A stretch of DNA of 64,000 nucleotides from Romanomermis culicivorax (lineage: Eukaryota > Nematoda > Enoplea > Mermithida > Mermithidae): positions 1 to 64,000 of the forward strand of contig CAWUHX010000336.1 of assembly GCA_963922205.1 (NCBI GenBank), in the 5' to 3' direction. The position numbers and the translations under genes were made by a program. Positions 1 to 11,800 of the stretch are shown piece after piece. Position 1 is the stretch's first letter. Each line of letters begins with the position of its first letter. Below the pieces are notes generated by a model. That model was not told where the DNA came from. It ran no database searches and was given only the letters and a program-made list of their open reading frames with translations.

Positions 1-43
1 ACACACTCTATCAGATTAAGCAGTGGTATCAACGCAGAGTACT
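1..43 (+). other. Library adapter / barcode sequence at contig end
   Basis: Positions 18-42 match the SMART-type PCR primer (begins AAGCAGTGGTATC, ends GCAGAGTAC), followed by a T at 43. The preceding 16 bases look like a multiplexing barcode. This primer is used in amplified low-input long-read libraries and in SMART cDNA kits. Introns are present just downstream, so genomic low-input amplification is the better fit. It is artificial sequence retained at the start of the contig. The primer identity comes from memory but the match is exact; the barcode reading is a guess. Confidence 0.93.
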
Positions 44-3000
44 AAAATTGAATTTTCTAGGAAAAAATGCAATTTCTCTAGGAAAACATGCAAATTCCTA
101 AAATTTGTATATTTTCCCATGGAATTTGAACTTTTTTGGGAAAAAATTTGGATATTATCTCGAAAAATTTGATTTTTTTTTAGAGAAAAATTGCATAATT
201 TTTCATCAAATTAAATTTTGTCAGAAAAAATGTACGCAAGTTTTTTGCTAAAATTTGCATATTTTCGCCTGGAACTTGAACTTTTTGGAAAAAAATTTGC
301 ATATTTTCCCGAAAAATTTGAACTTTTTTGGAGAAAATTTGCATAATTATCCATCAAATTTGAATTTTTTTCAGGAAAAATATGCAAATTTTTTACTAAA
401 ATTTGCATATTTTCGCGTGGAATTTGAACTTTTTAAAAAAGTTTGCATATTTTTGCATGGAGTTTGAATTTTTTTAGAAAAATTGCATAATTTTCCATTA
501 AATTTGAATTTTCTTTTGAAAAAAATGCTAATTTTTTGCTAAAATTTGCATATTTCCGCATGGGATATGAACTTTTTTGAAAAAGTTTGCATATCTTTGC
601 ATGGTGTTTGAATTTTTTTTTTGAAAAAATATGCAAATCTGTGCATTCTTTCGCTTGGAATTTGAATTTTTTGAAAAACAATTTGCATAATTTTTCATCA
701 AAATTGAATTTTTCTGGAGGAAAAATGCAAATTTGCCGTCAAAATTTGCATATTTTCGCATGGAATTTGAATTTTTTGTGCAAAAAAATTGCGTAATTTT
801 CCATCAAATTTGAATTTTTTATGAAAAAAAATTACATAATTTTTCATCAAATTAAATTTTGTCAGAAAAAATGTACGCAAGTTTTTTGCTAAAATTTGCA
901 TATTTTCGCCTGGAATTTGAAACTTTTTGGAAAAAAATTTGCATATTTTCCCGAAAAATTTGAACTTTTTTGGGTAAAAATTGTATAATTTCCCATCAAA
1001 TTTGAATTTTTTCAGGAAAAATATGCAAATTTTGCTGAAATTTGAAATTTTTTCGAAAAAATTCGCATAATTTTTTATAAAATTTTAATTTTAAAAAAAT
1101 GCAAATTCTTCCCTAAAATGCATATTTTCGCATGGAATTCGAATTTTTTTGGAAAAAGTTGCATAATTTTTCATGAAATTTGATTTTTTTTCATCAAAAT
1201 TTTTTCTAGAAAAAAATGCAAATTTGCCGCCAAAATTTGCATATTTTTGTATGGAATTTGAAATTTTTGTGCAAAAAAATTGCATAATTTTCCATCAAAT
1301 TAGAATTTTTTATGAAAAAAATTACATAATTTTCCATCAAATTTGAATTTTTCTAGAAAAAAGGCAAATTTTTCACTAAAATTTGCATATTTTGTCATGG
1401 AATTTCAACTTTTTCGGGAAAAAAATTTGCCTATTTTTGCATGCAATTTGCATTTTTTAAATTGAATAATTTTTCATCAAAATTGAATTTTCTAGGAAAA
1501 AATGCAATTTTTCATCAAAATTGAATTTTTCTAGGAAAAAATGCAAATTCCTAAAATTTGTATATTTTTCCATGGAATTTGAACTTTTTTGGGGAAAAAT
1601 TTGGATATTATCCCGAAAAATTTGAATTTTTTCAGAGAAAAATTGCATATTTTTTCATCAAATTAAATTTTGTCAGAAAAAATGTACGCAAGTTTTTTGC
1701 TAAAATTTGCATATCTTCGCCTGGAATTTGAACTTTTTGGAAAAAAAATTGCATAATTTTCCATCAAATTTGAATTTTTTCAGGAAAAATATACAAATTT
1801 TCCGGAAATTTGAACTTTTTTCGAAAAAATTCGCATATTTTTTCATGAAATTTTAATTTAAAAAAGTATGCAAATTCTTCCCTAAAATGCATATTTTCGC
1901 ATGGAATTTGAACTTTTTTGGAAAAAGTTGCATAATTTTTCATCAAATTTGATTTTTTTTCATCAAAATTGAATTTTTCTAGAAAAAAATGCAAATTTGC
2001 CGCGAAAATTAGCATATTTTCGCATGGAATTTGATTTTTTTGTGCAAAAAAAATTGCTTAATTTTCCATCAAATTTGAATTTTTTATGAAAAAAATTACA
2101 TAATTTTTCATCAAATTTGAATTTTTCTAGAAAAAAAGGCAAATTTTTCACTAAAATTTGCATATTTTGTCATGGAATTTCAACTTTTTCGGGGAAAAAA
2201 TTTGCATATTTTTGCATGCAATTTGCATTTTTTTAAATTGAATAATTTTTCATCAAAATTGAATTTTCTAGGAAAAAATGCAATTTTACTAGGAAAACAT
2301 GCAAATTCCTAAAATTTGTATATTTTCCCATGGAATTTGAACTTTTTTGGGGAAAAATTTGGATATTATCCCGAAAAATTTGAATTTTTTCCGAGAAAAA
2401 TTGCATAATTTTTCATCAAATTAAATTTTGTCGGAAAAAATGTACGCAAGTTTTTTGCTAAAATTTGCATATTTTCGCCTGGAATTTGAACTTTTTGGAA
2501 AAAAAAATTGCATAATTTTCCATCAAATTTGAATTTTTTTCAGGAAAAATATGCAAATTTTGCGGAAATTTGAACTTTTTTCGAAAAAATTCGCATAATT
2601 TTTTATAAAATTTTAATTTTAAAAAAATATGCAAATTCTTCCCTAAAATGCATTTTTTCGCATGGAATTTGAACTTTTTTGGAAAAAGTTGCATAATTTT
2701 TCATCAAATTTGATTTTTTTTTCATCAAAATTGAATTTTTCTAGAAAAAAATGCAAATTTGCATATTTTCGCATGGCCTTTGAATTTTTTGTGCAAAAAA
2801 ATTGCATAATTTTCCATCAAATTAGAATTTTTTATGAAAAAAAATTACATAATTTTTGATCAAATTTTAATTTTTCTAGAAAAAAGGCAAATTTTTCACT
2901 AAAATTTGCATATTTTGTCATGGAATTTCAACTTTTTCGGGAAAAAAATTTGCATATTTTTGCGTGCAATTTGCATTTTTTTTAATTGAATAATTTTTCA

Positions 3001-3570
3001 TCAAAATTGAATTTTCTAGAAAAAATGCAATTTTTCTAGGAAAACATGCAAATTCCTAAAATTTGTATATTTTCCCATGGAATTTGAACTTTTTTGGGGA
3101 AAAATTTGGATATTATCCCGAAAAATTTGAATTTTTTTCGAGAAAAATTGCATAATTTTTCATCAAATTAAATTTTGTCAGAAAAAATGTACGCAAGTTT
3201 TTTGCTAAAATTTGCATATTTTCGCCTGGAATTTGAACTTTTTGGAAAAAAATTTGCATATTTCCCCGAAAAAATTTGAACTTTTTTGGAGAAAATTTGC
3301 ATAATTTCCCATCAAATTTGAATTTTTTCAGGAAAAATATGCAAATTTTTTGCTAAAATTTTGCATATTTTTGCAGGGAGTTTGAATTTTTTAAGAAAAA
3401 TTGCATAATTTCCCATCAAATTTGAATTTTTTTTAGAAAAAATATGCAAATTTTTTCTTAAAATTTGCATATTTTCGCGTGGAATTTGAGTTTTTTCGCA
3501 AAAATTTGCATATTTTCCGGCAAATCTGAACTTTTTTTGGAGAGAAATTGCATAATTTTTCATCAAATTT
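44..3570. repeat. AT-rich satellite-like array, TTTGCATATTTT monomers with ~750 bp higher-order unit
   Basis: Degenerate monomers of roughly 60 bp of the form 'aaatttgcatattttcgc atggaatttgaactttttt' run without a break. They are arranged in a longer unit marked by 'tgtcagaaaaaatgtacgc', which recurs near 215, 853, 1665, 2423 and 3176 (spacing about 640-810). No exon is visible. If the upstream LRSAM1 exons are joined to those at 5.6 kb, this is intron sequence; the missing exons lie beyond the contig end. Confidence 0.85.
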
Positions 3571-5570
3571 GCATTTTTCACCCCGAAATTGTCATATTTT
3601 CCACTAAATTTGCACATTTTTCCAATAAATTTAAAATTTTTCAATCAAATTTGCGTCTATTTCCGCAAAAATTTGCATATTTTCGGATGAAACTGTATAT
3701 TTTTCCAATAAGTCCAGATTTTTTTTATTAATTTTGCATATTTTTCCATAAAATTTGCATTTTTACCGTAAATTTCAATTTTTTTTCAAAAAAATTGCAT
3801 ATTTGTCTATAAAATTTGAATATTTTGCTGAAATTTGCATATTTCTTCATAAAACTTGAATTTTTCAAAAAAATTTGCATATTTTTTCATGAATTCGAAT
3901 TTTTTAAAATGAAATTTGCACATTTTTCCGCGGAATTTTTCACAAAATTTGCATATTTTTCCGATAAATTTTGATTTTACCATCAAATTTGCATATTTTT
4001 TTGTAAAATTTTCAGATTTTTCGAAGAAATTTGCATATAATTTGCATGAAATTGCATATTTTTCCCATAAATCTAGATTTTTGTTCGTTAATTTTGCATA
4101 TCCTTTCATGAAATTTGCATATTCTCGCATGAAATTTGCATTTTTTGCTGAAATTTGCATTTTCTTCCACAAAATTTGGATTTTTTAAACCAAAATTTGC
4201 ATATTTTTTTTTCAAATCTCAATTTTTTGCTAAAATTTGTGTATTTTCCCATAAAATTTGGATGTTATAGCATTAAATTTGATTTTTTTCATAAAATTGG
4301 CATATGTTTTAACAAAATTTGCATTTTTTCATCAAATTTATGTATTTTTATAAAATTTTAATTTTTCGGTAAAATTTGCAAATTTTTACGTAAAATTTTG
4401 GTTTTTCTGCTAAAATATCCAATTTTTGCACAAATCTGAATTTTTTGTTTTAATTTGGCATATTTTTGCATAAAATTTTATTTTTTCATACAGTTTAGAT
4501 TTTTCATGAAATTTGCTAATTTTTCCAATAAATTTGCATATTTTCCACAAAATTTCCAAAGTTTTTCAATAATTTGCTCAATTTTCTAAAAAAATTCATA
4601 TTTTTTGATGAAATTTGGATTTTTCCTATAAAATTTGCATATTTTTTCATGAAATTTGTGTTTTTAAAAAAAAATTCCGATATTTTTTGCTAAAATTGTG
4701 ATTTTTTCATGAAACTCGCAAATTTTTCCAATAAATTTGCATATTTTCCACAAAAATTCCAAAGTTTTTGATAAAATTTGAATTTTTTCCTGAATTTTTT
4801 TTCATGTAATTTGCAAATTTTTCCAGTAAATTTATTTAATTTTCCGAAAAATTTCCATATTTTTTGCTAAAATTTGAATTTTTCTATAAAATTTGCATAT
4901 TTTTTCATGAAATTTGTGTTTTTTAAAAAAAATTCCGATATTTTTTGCTAAAATTGAGATTTTTTTTCATGAAACTCGCAAATTTTTCCAATAAATTTGC
5001 ATATTTTCCACAAAAATTCCAAAGTTTTTGATAAAATTTGAATTTTTTCCTGAAATTTTCTTTTCATGTAATTTGCAAATTTTTCCAGTAAATTTATTTT
5101 ATTTTCCGAAAAATTTCCATATTTTTTGATGAAATTTAAATTTTTTCTATAAAATTTGCATATATTTTCGTGAAATTTGTATTTTTTACAAGAAATTTCG
5201 ATATTTTTTGCTAAAATTGTGATTTTTTTCATGAAATTTAGAAATTTTTCTGATAAATTTGCACATTTACCACAAAATTTCCAAAGTTTTCGATAAAATT
5301 TAGATTAGAAAAATTTTTTTCATGTAATTTGCGAATTTCTCCAATAAATTTGCTTAATTTTGCAAAAAAATTCGATATTTTTTGATGAAATTTAGATTTT
5401 TGCTATAAAATTTGCGTGTTTTTCCACGAAATTTGTATTTTTTACTAGAAATTTCGATATTTTTTGCTAAAATTGAGTTTTTTTTTTTTCACGAAATTCA
5501 CAATTTTTAGAATAAATTTGCACATTTTTTTTTATAAAATTTGGATTTTTTTCCATAAAATTTTTAGAAT
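3571..5570. repeat. Diverged continuation of the TTTGCAT array, with a ~258 bp sub-array at 4.6-5.5 kb
   Basis: The same monomer theme (aaatttgcatatttttcc) continues with more divergence. From about 4640 a longer unit containing 'gatattttttgctaaaattg' recurs near 4680, 4938, 5200 and 5457, a period close to 258 bp. No coding sequence seen. Confidence 0.8.
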
Positions 5571-5644
5571 ATCGGATCCGGGTCGGATCAAAATTGTCGG
5601 GTAATTTTGGATCCGGGTAACCGAATAAATCTCCAATTTTTTAG

Positions 5645-5809
5645 GAAATAAAATCAAAGAATTACCGGACGAAATTGGACAATTAAATTCGTTGCGAACG
5701 TTAGATATTTCCCTAAATTTGATTACAAAATTACCCGGATCGTTGATCAATTTAAAATGTTTAGAAGTTTTATTGTTGGATCAAGAAAATATGGAATATC
5801 CGAAATCGG
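5645..5809 (+). CDS. LRSAM1: LRSAM1 exon a: C-terminal leucine-rich repeats
   Basis: Acceptor ccaattttttag, donor G|gtttgt. The frame reads NKIKELPDEIGQLNSLRTLD and on through LITKLPGSLINLKCLEVLLL to YPKS. Two or so LRRs of the LxxLxLxxNxIxxLP type are present, followed by the post-LRR segment that in human LRSAM1 precedes the conserved ILxFLC stretch. The exon begins with the last two bases of a codon and ends after the first base of one. An upstream LRR exon must exist off the contig. Confidence 0.9.
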
Positions 5810-8800
5810 GTTTGTAAAATTTTTAATTAATCTTTAATTAAAATTTTGATTGAAATTTAATTAAATTTCAATCAAAATTTTCAATTGGAATTTTTTTTCA
5901 GATATTTGCGCTCAAGGAACGACATCGATATTGAAATTTTTATGCGATGGTAAGAATTTTTTATAGAAAAATGAGAAAGAAAGGAAACAGAAAAAAAGGC
6001 AAAAAAAACATTGAAAGTCAGAGAAAAAGAAAAAAAACATGGAAAATCTTGAAAAAAGCAAGAAAACAGGAAAAATCTTTTAAAAAAAAGAGAAAACAGA
6101 AAAATGTGAAAAAATCATAATAAACCAGAAAATAGAAAAAATCAGAAAAAGAAGAAAACTGGTAAATCTGGAAAAAACAAGAAAATAGGAAAATCGCAAA
6201 AAGCAACAAAACCGAAAAAATGCGAATGAAATAACAAAACAAAATAAGCCAATCAAAAAACAAAGAAACAAGAAAAAAATCCAAATTTCTTGTATAAAAA
6301 TTCAAATTTTTGACGATAAAATACAAATTTTATACGAAAAAATGCAAATTCCATGGGAAAAAATCAAAATTTCACGAAAAAATTTGCAAAATTTATGGAA
6401 AAATATGGTAATTTTATACGAAAAAGTGCGAATTTGATTAAAAATCTAAATTTATTGGAAACATCAAATTTCATGGGAAAAAATTCAAACTTTATGGAAA
6501 AATATGCAAATTTAAAAGGAAAAAATTTAAGTTTTATACAAAAAAAATCCAAACTTTATCAAAGAATATGCAAATTTGACAGAAAAAATCCGAATTTGAT
6601 GAAGAAATATGCAAATTTATGAGAAAAAAATTCCAAGGAAAAATATGCAAATTTGATAGAAAAAATCCAATTTTTATGGGAAAATGTGTAAATTTTGTGG
6701 AAAAAATCCAAATTTTTGTGATAAAAAAATGCAAATTTTTTGTGACAAAAAAATCCAAATTTGATGGAAAATATTCTAATTTAATTAGAAAAAATCCAAA
6801 TCTGCTAAAAATCTGCAAATTTCTTGAAAAAATGAGCAGATTTTGGAAAAAAATCCTAATTTTATGGAAAAGATGCAAATTCAATACAAAAAATGCTAAT
6901 TTTCTAGAAAAAATGTGTAACTTTTGTGGATAAAAATCCAAATTTCAAGAAAAAATATGCAAATCTATTAAAGAAAAAAATCCCACTTTTATGAAAAAAA
7001 TCCGAATTTGGTGAGCAAATATGCAAATTTGATGGGAAAAAATTTGAAATTGAAAAAAAATCGTTATATGATGGAAAAACATTGAAATTTAATAGTTAAA
7101 TTCCAAATTTGGGGAAAAAATCAAAATTTAATGGTAAGGAATATAAATTTGATATAAAGATCCACAAATCAAGGTCAAATATGCAAATTTAATGAAAAAA
7201 TCTGCAAATTTTTTGAACAAAATATGCATGTTTAATGAGAGAAGATCCAAATTTGATGGAAAAATTTTTTTTCAAAAAAACATGCAGATTTCAATGGGAA
7301 AAATATGCAAATTTTTGGAAAAATAATATGCAACTTTCAGGAAAAAATCCAAATTTTATGGAAAATATACAAATTTAACTGCAAAATAATACAAAGTTGA
7401 TGGAAAAAAACGCGAATTCGATCGAAAATGAAAATTTTACAAAAAAAATTAGATAGACATTTAAGCAAAAAATGCAAATTTTATGGGAAATATTCAAATT
7501 TTATAGGGAAAAAATTCGAATTTTAGGAAAAAATCTTTAAATTTTTGGAAAAAATGCAAATTTTTGGAAAAATAATACAAATTTTTTTGGGAAAAAAAAT
7601 CAAATTTTATGGAAAATATTCAAATTTATTTGCAAAATAATACTAAGTTGATAAAAAAAAACGCGAATTTGATCGAAAATGAAAATTTTACAAAAAAAAT
7701 AAAATAGAAATTGAAGCAAAAAAATGCAAATTTAATGGAAAATATTCAAATTTTACAGGGAAAAAATTCAAATCTTACGGAAAAATCTTTAAATTTTTGG
7801 AGAAAAATGCAAATTTTTGGAAAAATAATACAAATTTTTTTGGGAAAAAAATCAAATTTTATGGAAAATATTCAAATTTATTTGCAAAATAATACAAAGT
7901 TGATGGAAAAAAACGCGAATTTGATCGAAAATGAAAATTTTACAAAAAAAAATAAAATAGAAATTGAAGCAAAAAAATGCAAATTTAATGGAAAATATTC
8001 AAATTTTATAGGGAAAAAATTCAAATCTTAGGAAAAATCTTTAAATTTTTGGAAAAAAATGCAAATTTTTGAAAAAATAATCTGCAACTTTCAGGAAAAA
8101 AATCCAAATTTTATGGAAAATATTCAAATTAGACTGCAAAATAATACAAAGTTAATTGAAAAAATGCGAATTTGATCGAAAATGAAAATTTTACAAAAAA
8201 ATAAGATAGAAATTTAAGCAAAAAATGTAAATTTTATGGAAAATATTCAAATTTTATGGGGAAAAAATTCAAATTTTAGGAAAAAATCTTTAAATTTTTG
8301 GAAAAAAATGCAATTTTTTGGAAAAATAATATGTAACTTTCAGGAAAAAATCCAAATTTCATGGAAAATATACAAATTTAACTGCAAAATAGAACAAAGT
8401 TGATGAAAAAACGTGAATTTGATCGAAAATGGAAATTTTACAAGAAAAAATAAGATAGAAATTTGAGGAAAAAAATGCAAATTTTATGGAAAATATTCAA
8501 ATTTTATAGGGAAAAAATTCAAATCTTATAAAAAAAATCTTTAAATTTTTGGAAAAAAATGCAAATTTTTGAAAAAAAATCCAAATTTTTTGGAAAATAT
8601 ACAAATTTAACTGCAAAATAATACAAAGTTGATGGAAAAAACGCGAATTTGATCGAAAATGAAATTTTACAAAAAAATATGATGGGGATTTGAGCAAAAA
8701 ATGCAAATTTGATAGAAAATATTCAAATTTTATAGGGAAAAAATTCAAATCTTACGGAAAAATCTTTAAATTTTTGGAAAAAAACGCAAATTTTGAAAAA

Positions 8801-11800
8801 ATAATATGCAACTTTCAGAAAAAAATCCAAATTTTATGAAAAATATTCAAATTTATTTGCAAAATAATACAAAGTTGATGGGAAAAAGACGCAAATTCGA
8901 TCGACAATGAAAATTTTACAAAAAAATAAGATAGAAATTTAAGCCAAAAAAATGCAAATTTTGTGGAAAATATTCAAATTTTATAGGGAAAAAATTCAAA
9001 TCTTATAAAAAATCTTTAAATTTTTGGAAAAAATGCAAATTTTCTGAAAAAATAATGTGCAACTTTCAGAAAAAAATCCAATGGAAAATATACAAATTTA
9101 ACTGCAAAATAGAACAAAGTTGATGGAAAAAAACGCGAATTTGATCGAAAATGAAAATTTTACAAAAAAAAAAAGATAGAAATTTAAGTAAAAAATGTAA
9201 ATTTTATGGAAAATATTCAAATTTTATAGGGAAAAAATTCGAATTTTAGGAAAAAATCTTCAAATTTTTGGAGAAAAATGCAAATTTTTGGAAAAATAAT
9301 ACAAATTTTTTTGGGAAAAAAATCAAAATTCCAAAAATTCTAGAATTTTACATGCAAATTTTCTCTAGAAGCCCAAGTTGCTTACGTGCCTTCGTCGTCG
9401 GCCATCGTGGATTTGTTGATCAATCCTCGCGAAAGTCCGCCCAATCAACCGATTATTGGGCTGAAAAAAAATTCCCAATTACCCGGTTTGAGCCACAGTT
9501 CCGAAGATATTCATTTGACGCCCAGCGAAAATGCGCCCAATTTGCAGCAAAATTCAAATTCGAATTCTAAGAATTTTAATTCTAGAATTAATCAATACGA
9601 AACTATAAAAGAACAAAAAAGGCGAGAATTGGCCAAATTACAAAAAGATATGTTGGAAAATTGCGAAAAAGAAGCCCTGATTTTCACCGAAACCAAAGAA
9701 CAAAAACAAAATGCGTTGAACGAAATGGAAAAAGTAAAGAAAAAAATTAAGGTTTTTGCAACTTTTTTAGCTAAAAAATGCTGAAAAATTCAAACAAAAA
9801 TTTCAAAAAATAGAAATTTTTGGATATTTTTCCCAAAAAAAAAGTTTAAAAAATGAACGTTTTTCGACAATTTTTTCAACAAAAAGTGAAAAAAGGAACA
9901 ATTTTTTGTCGAAAAATTTGAAAAAAATTGGAATTTGCTGACGATTTTTTTGCAACTTTTTTAGCACAAAAATGTTAAAAAATTGGATTTTTTCATAATT
10001 TTTCAAAAAAAAATTTGGAAAATTGGACTTTTTTCGACAATTTTTGCTGGAAGAAAGCTAAAAAAAATTAAGATTTCACGCCAAAAATGCGAAAAAATGA
10101 AAATTTTTCCATCATTTTTCTGGCTAAAATTTTGAAAATTCAATGTTTTTCCAGAAATTTCTCTAAAAAAATATTTAAAAACGGAAGTTTTTGCTAAATT
10201 TTTAGCACAAATATGCTAAAAAAAATGGCATTTTTTTCAAAATTTTCAAAACAAAATTTGAAAAATTGAACTTCTTCGACAATTTTTGCTGGAAGAAGGC
10301 TAAAAAATTGAGATTTTTCGCCAAAAATGCGAAAAAATGAAAATTTTTCCATCATTTTTCGCTGTAAAATTTCGAAAATTCAATGTTTTTCCGGAAGTTT
10401 CTCCAAAAAAATACTTGAAAATGAAAGTTTTTGCTAAATTTTTAGCACAAAATGCCAAAAAAATTGCATTTTTTTCATAATTTTTCAAAGCAAAATTTGA
10501 AAAATTGAACTTCTTGACAATTTTTGCTGGAAGACAGCTCAAAAAATTAAACTTTTTCCGCCAAAAATGCTAAAAAATGAAGATTTTTCCATCATTTTTC
10601 CCACTAAAATTAGGAAAATTGAACGTTTTTTGAAAATTTTTTGACACAAAAAGCTTTAAAAATGAAAGTTTTTCCAGAATTTTTCACCTATAAATGCTGA
10701 AAAATGAAAATTTCTCCCTAATTTTTTTAGCGAAAATTTCAAAAAATGAACTTTTTTTCGCCAAAAAAAATTGTAAAGAATGAAAAACTTTCCGTAATTT
10801 TTCACACTTTCGCCCAAAAATGCCAAAAAAGTAAAACTTTTAGAAAATTTTAAGACGAAAATTTAAAAAAAAATCTACATTTTCAAGAATTTTCCACAAA
10901 AAATTCTGAAAAATGCTAACTTTTTCATAGTTTTTCTAACGAAAATTTGAAAATATGAACCGTTTTCGGCAATTTTTTCCAAGAAAAGTTTAGAAATAAA
11001 AAAAATATTTTTCCAGAATTTTTCGCCAAAAAATACTAAAACTGAATGATTTTTTATAATTTTTCGAACAAAAATTGCAAAAAATGAACGGTTTTCGACA
11101 ATTTTTCCCAAAAAAAAGTTTAGAAATGAAATAAATGAACATTTTTCATAATTTTTGGCAAAAAAATCAAAAAGTTAACATCCACAATTTTTTTGACAAA
11201 AATGTTTAAAAATTAGCATTTTTCCACAATTTTCCTCAAAAAAAAGTTGAAACAAGATAGTTTTTTGCAAAATTCTTGCCAAAAAATGCTAAAAAATGAA
11301 AAAAAATGATTTTTTACACTAAAATCTCGAAAACTCGACGTTTTTCGATAATCTTTCCAGGAAAAAAAATAAAAATCAACTTTTTTTAAAGTAATTTTTC
11401 ATCAAAAAATGCTAAAAAAATTAAATTTTCTCCATATTTTTTCACACTAAAATTTATAAAAAATTGTTTTTGGAAAATTTTGCTGAAAAAAAGTTTGAAA
11501 AATCAACAATTTTTGTTCAAAAAATGCTCAAAAATGAATACTTTACGACAATTTTTTGAGAAAAAAACTTTAAAAATCAACGTTTTCCCAGAATTTTTCG
11601 CCAAAAAATGCTAAATAATGGACATTTTTCCTTAAATTTTCAAAAAAAAATGCGTTGAACGAAATGGAAAAAGTAAAGAAAAAAATGAAGGTTTTTTGCA
11701 ACTTTTTTATCCAAAAATGCTAAAAAATGGAATTTTTTTCATAATTTTTCAAACAAAAATTTCAAAAAATTAATTTTTAGATAATTTTCCCCAAAAATAA

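Noticed and set aside
1..5570. Possible upstream LRSAM1 LRR exons
   Set aside because: I searched by eye for LxxLxLxxN/LP-like coding islands; only repeat monomers are visible.
44..5570. CRISPR-like regular repeats
   Set aside because: Monomers are degenerate, AT-only and contiguous, without unique spacers, and the genome is eukaryotic.
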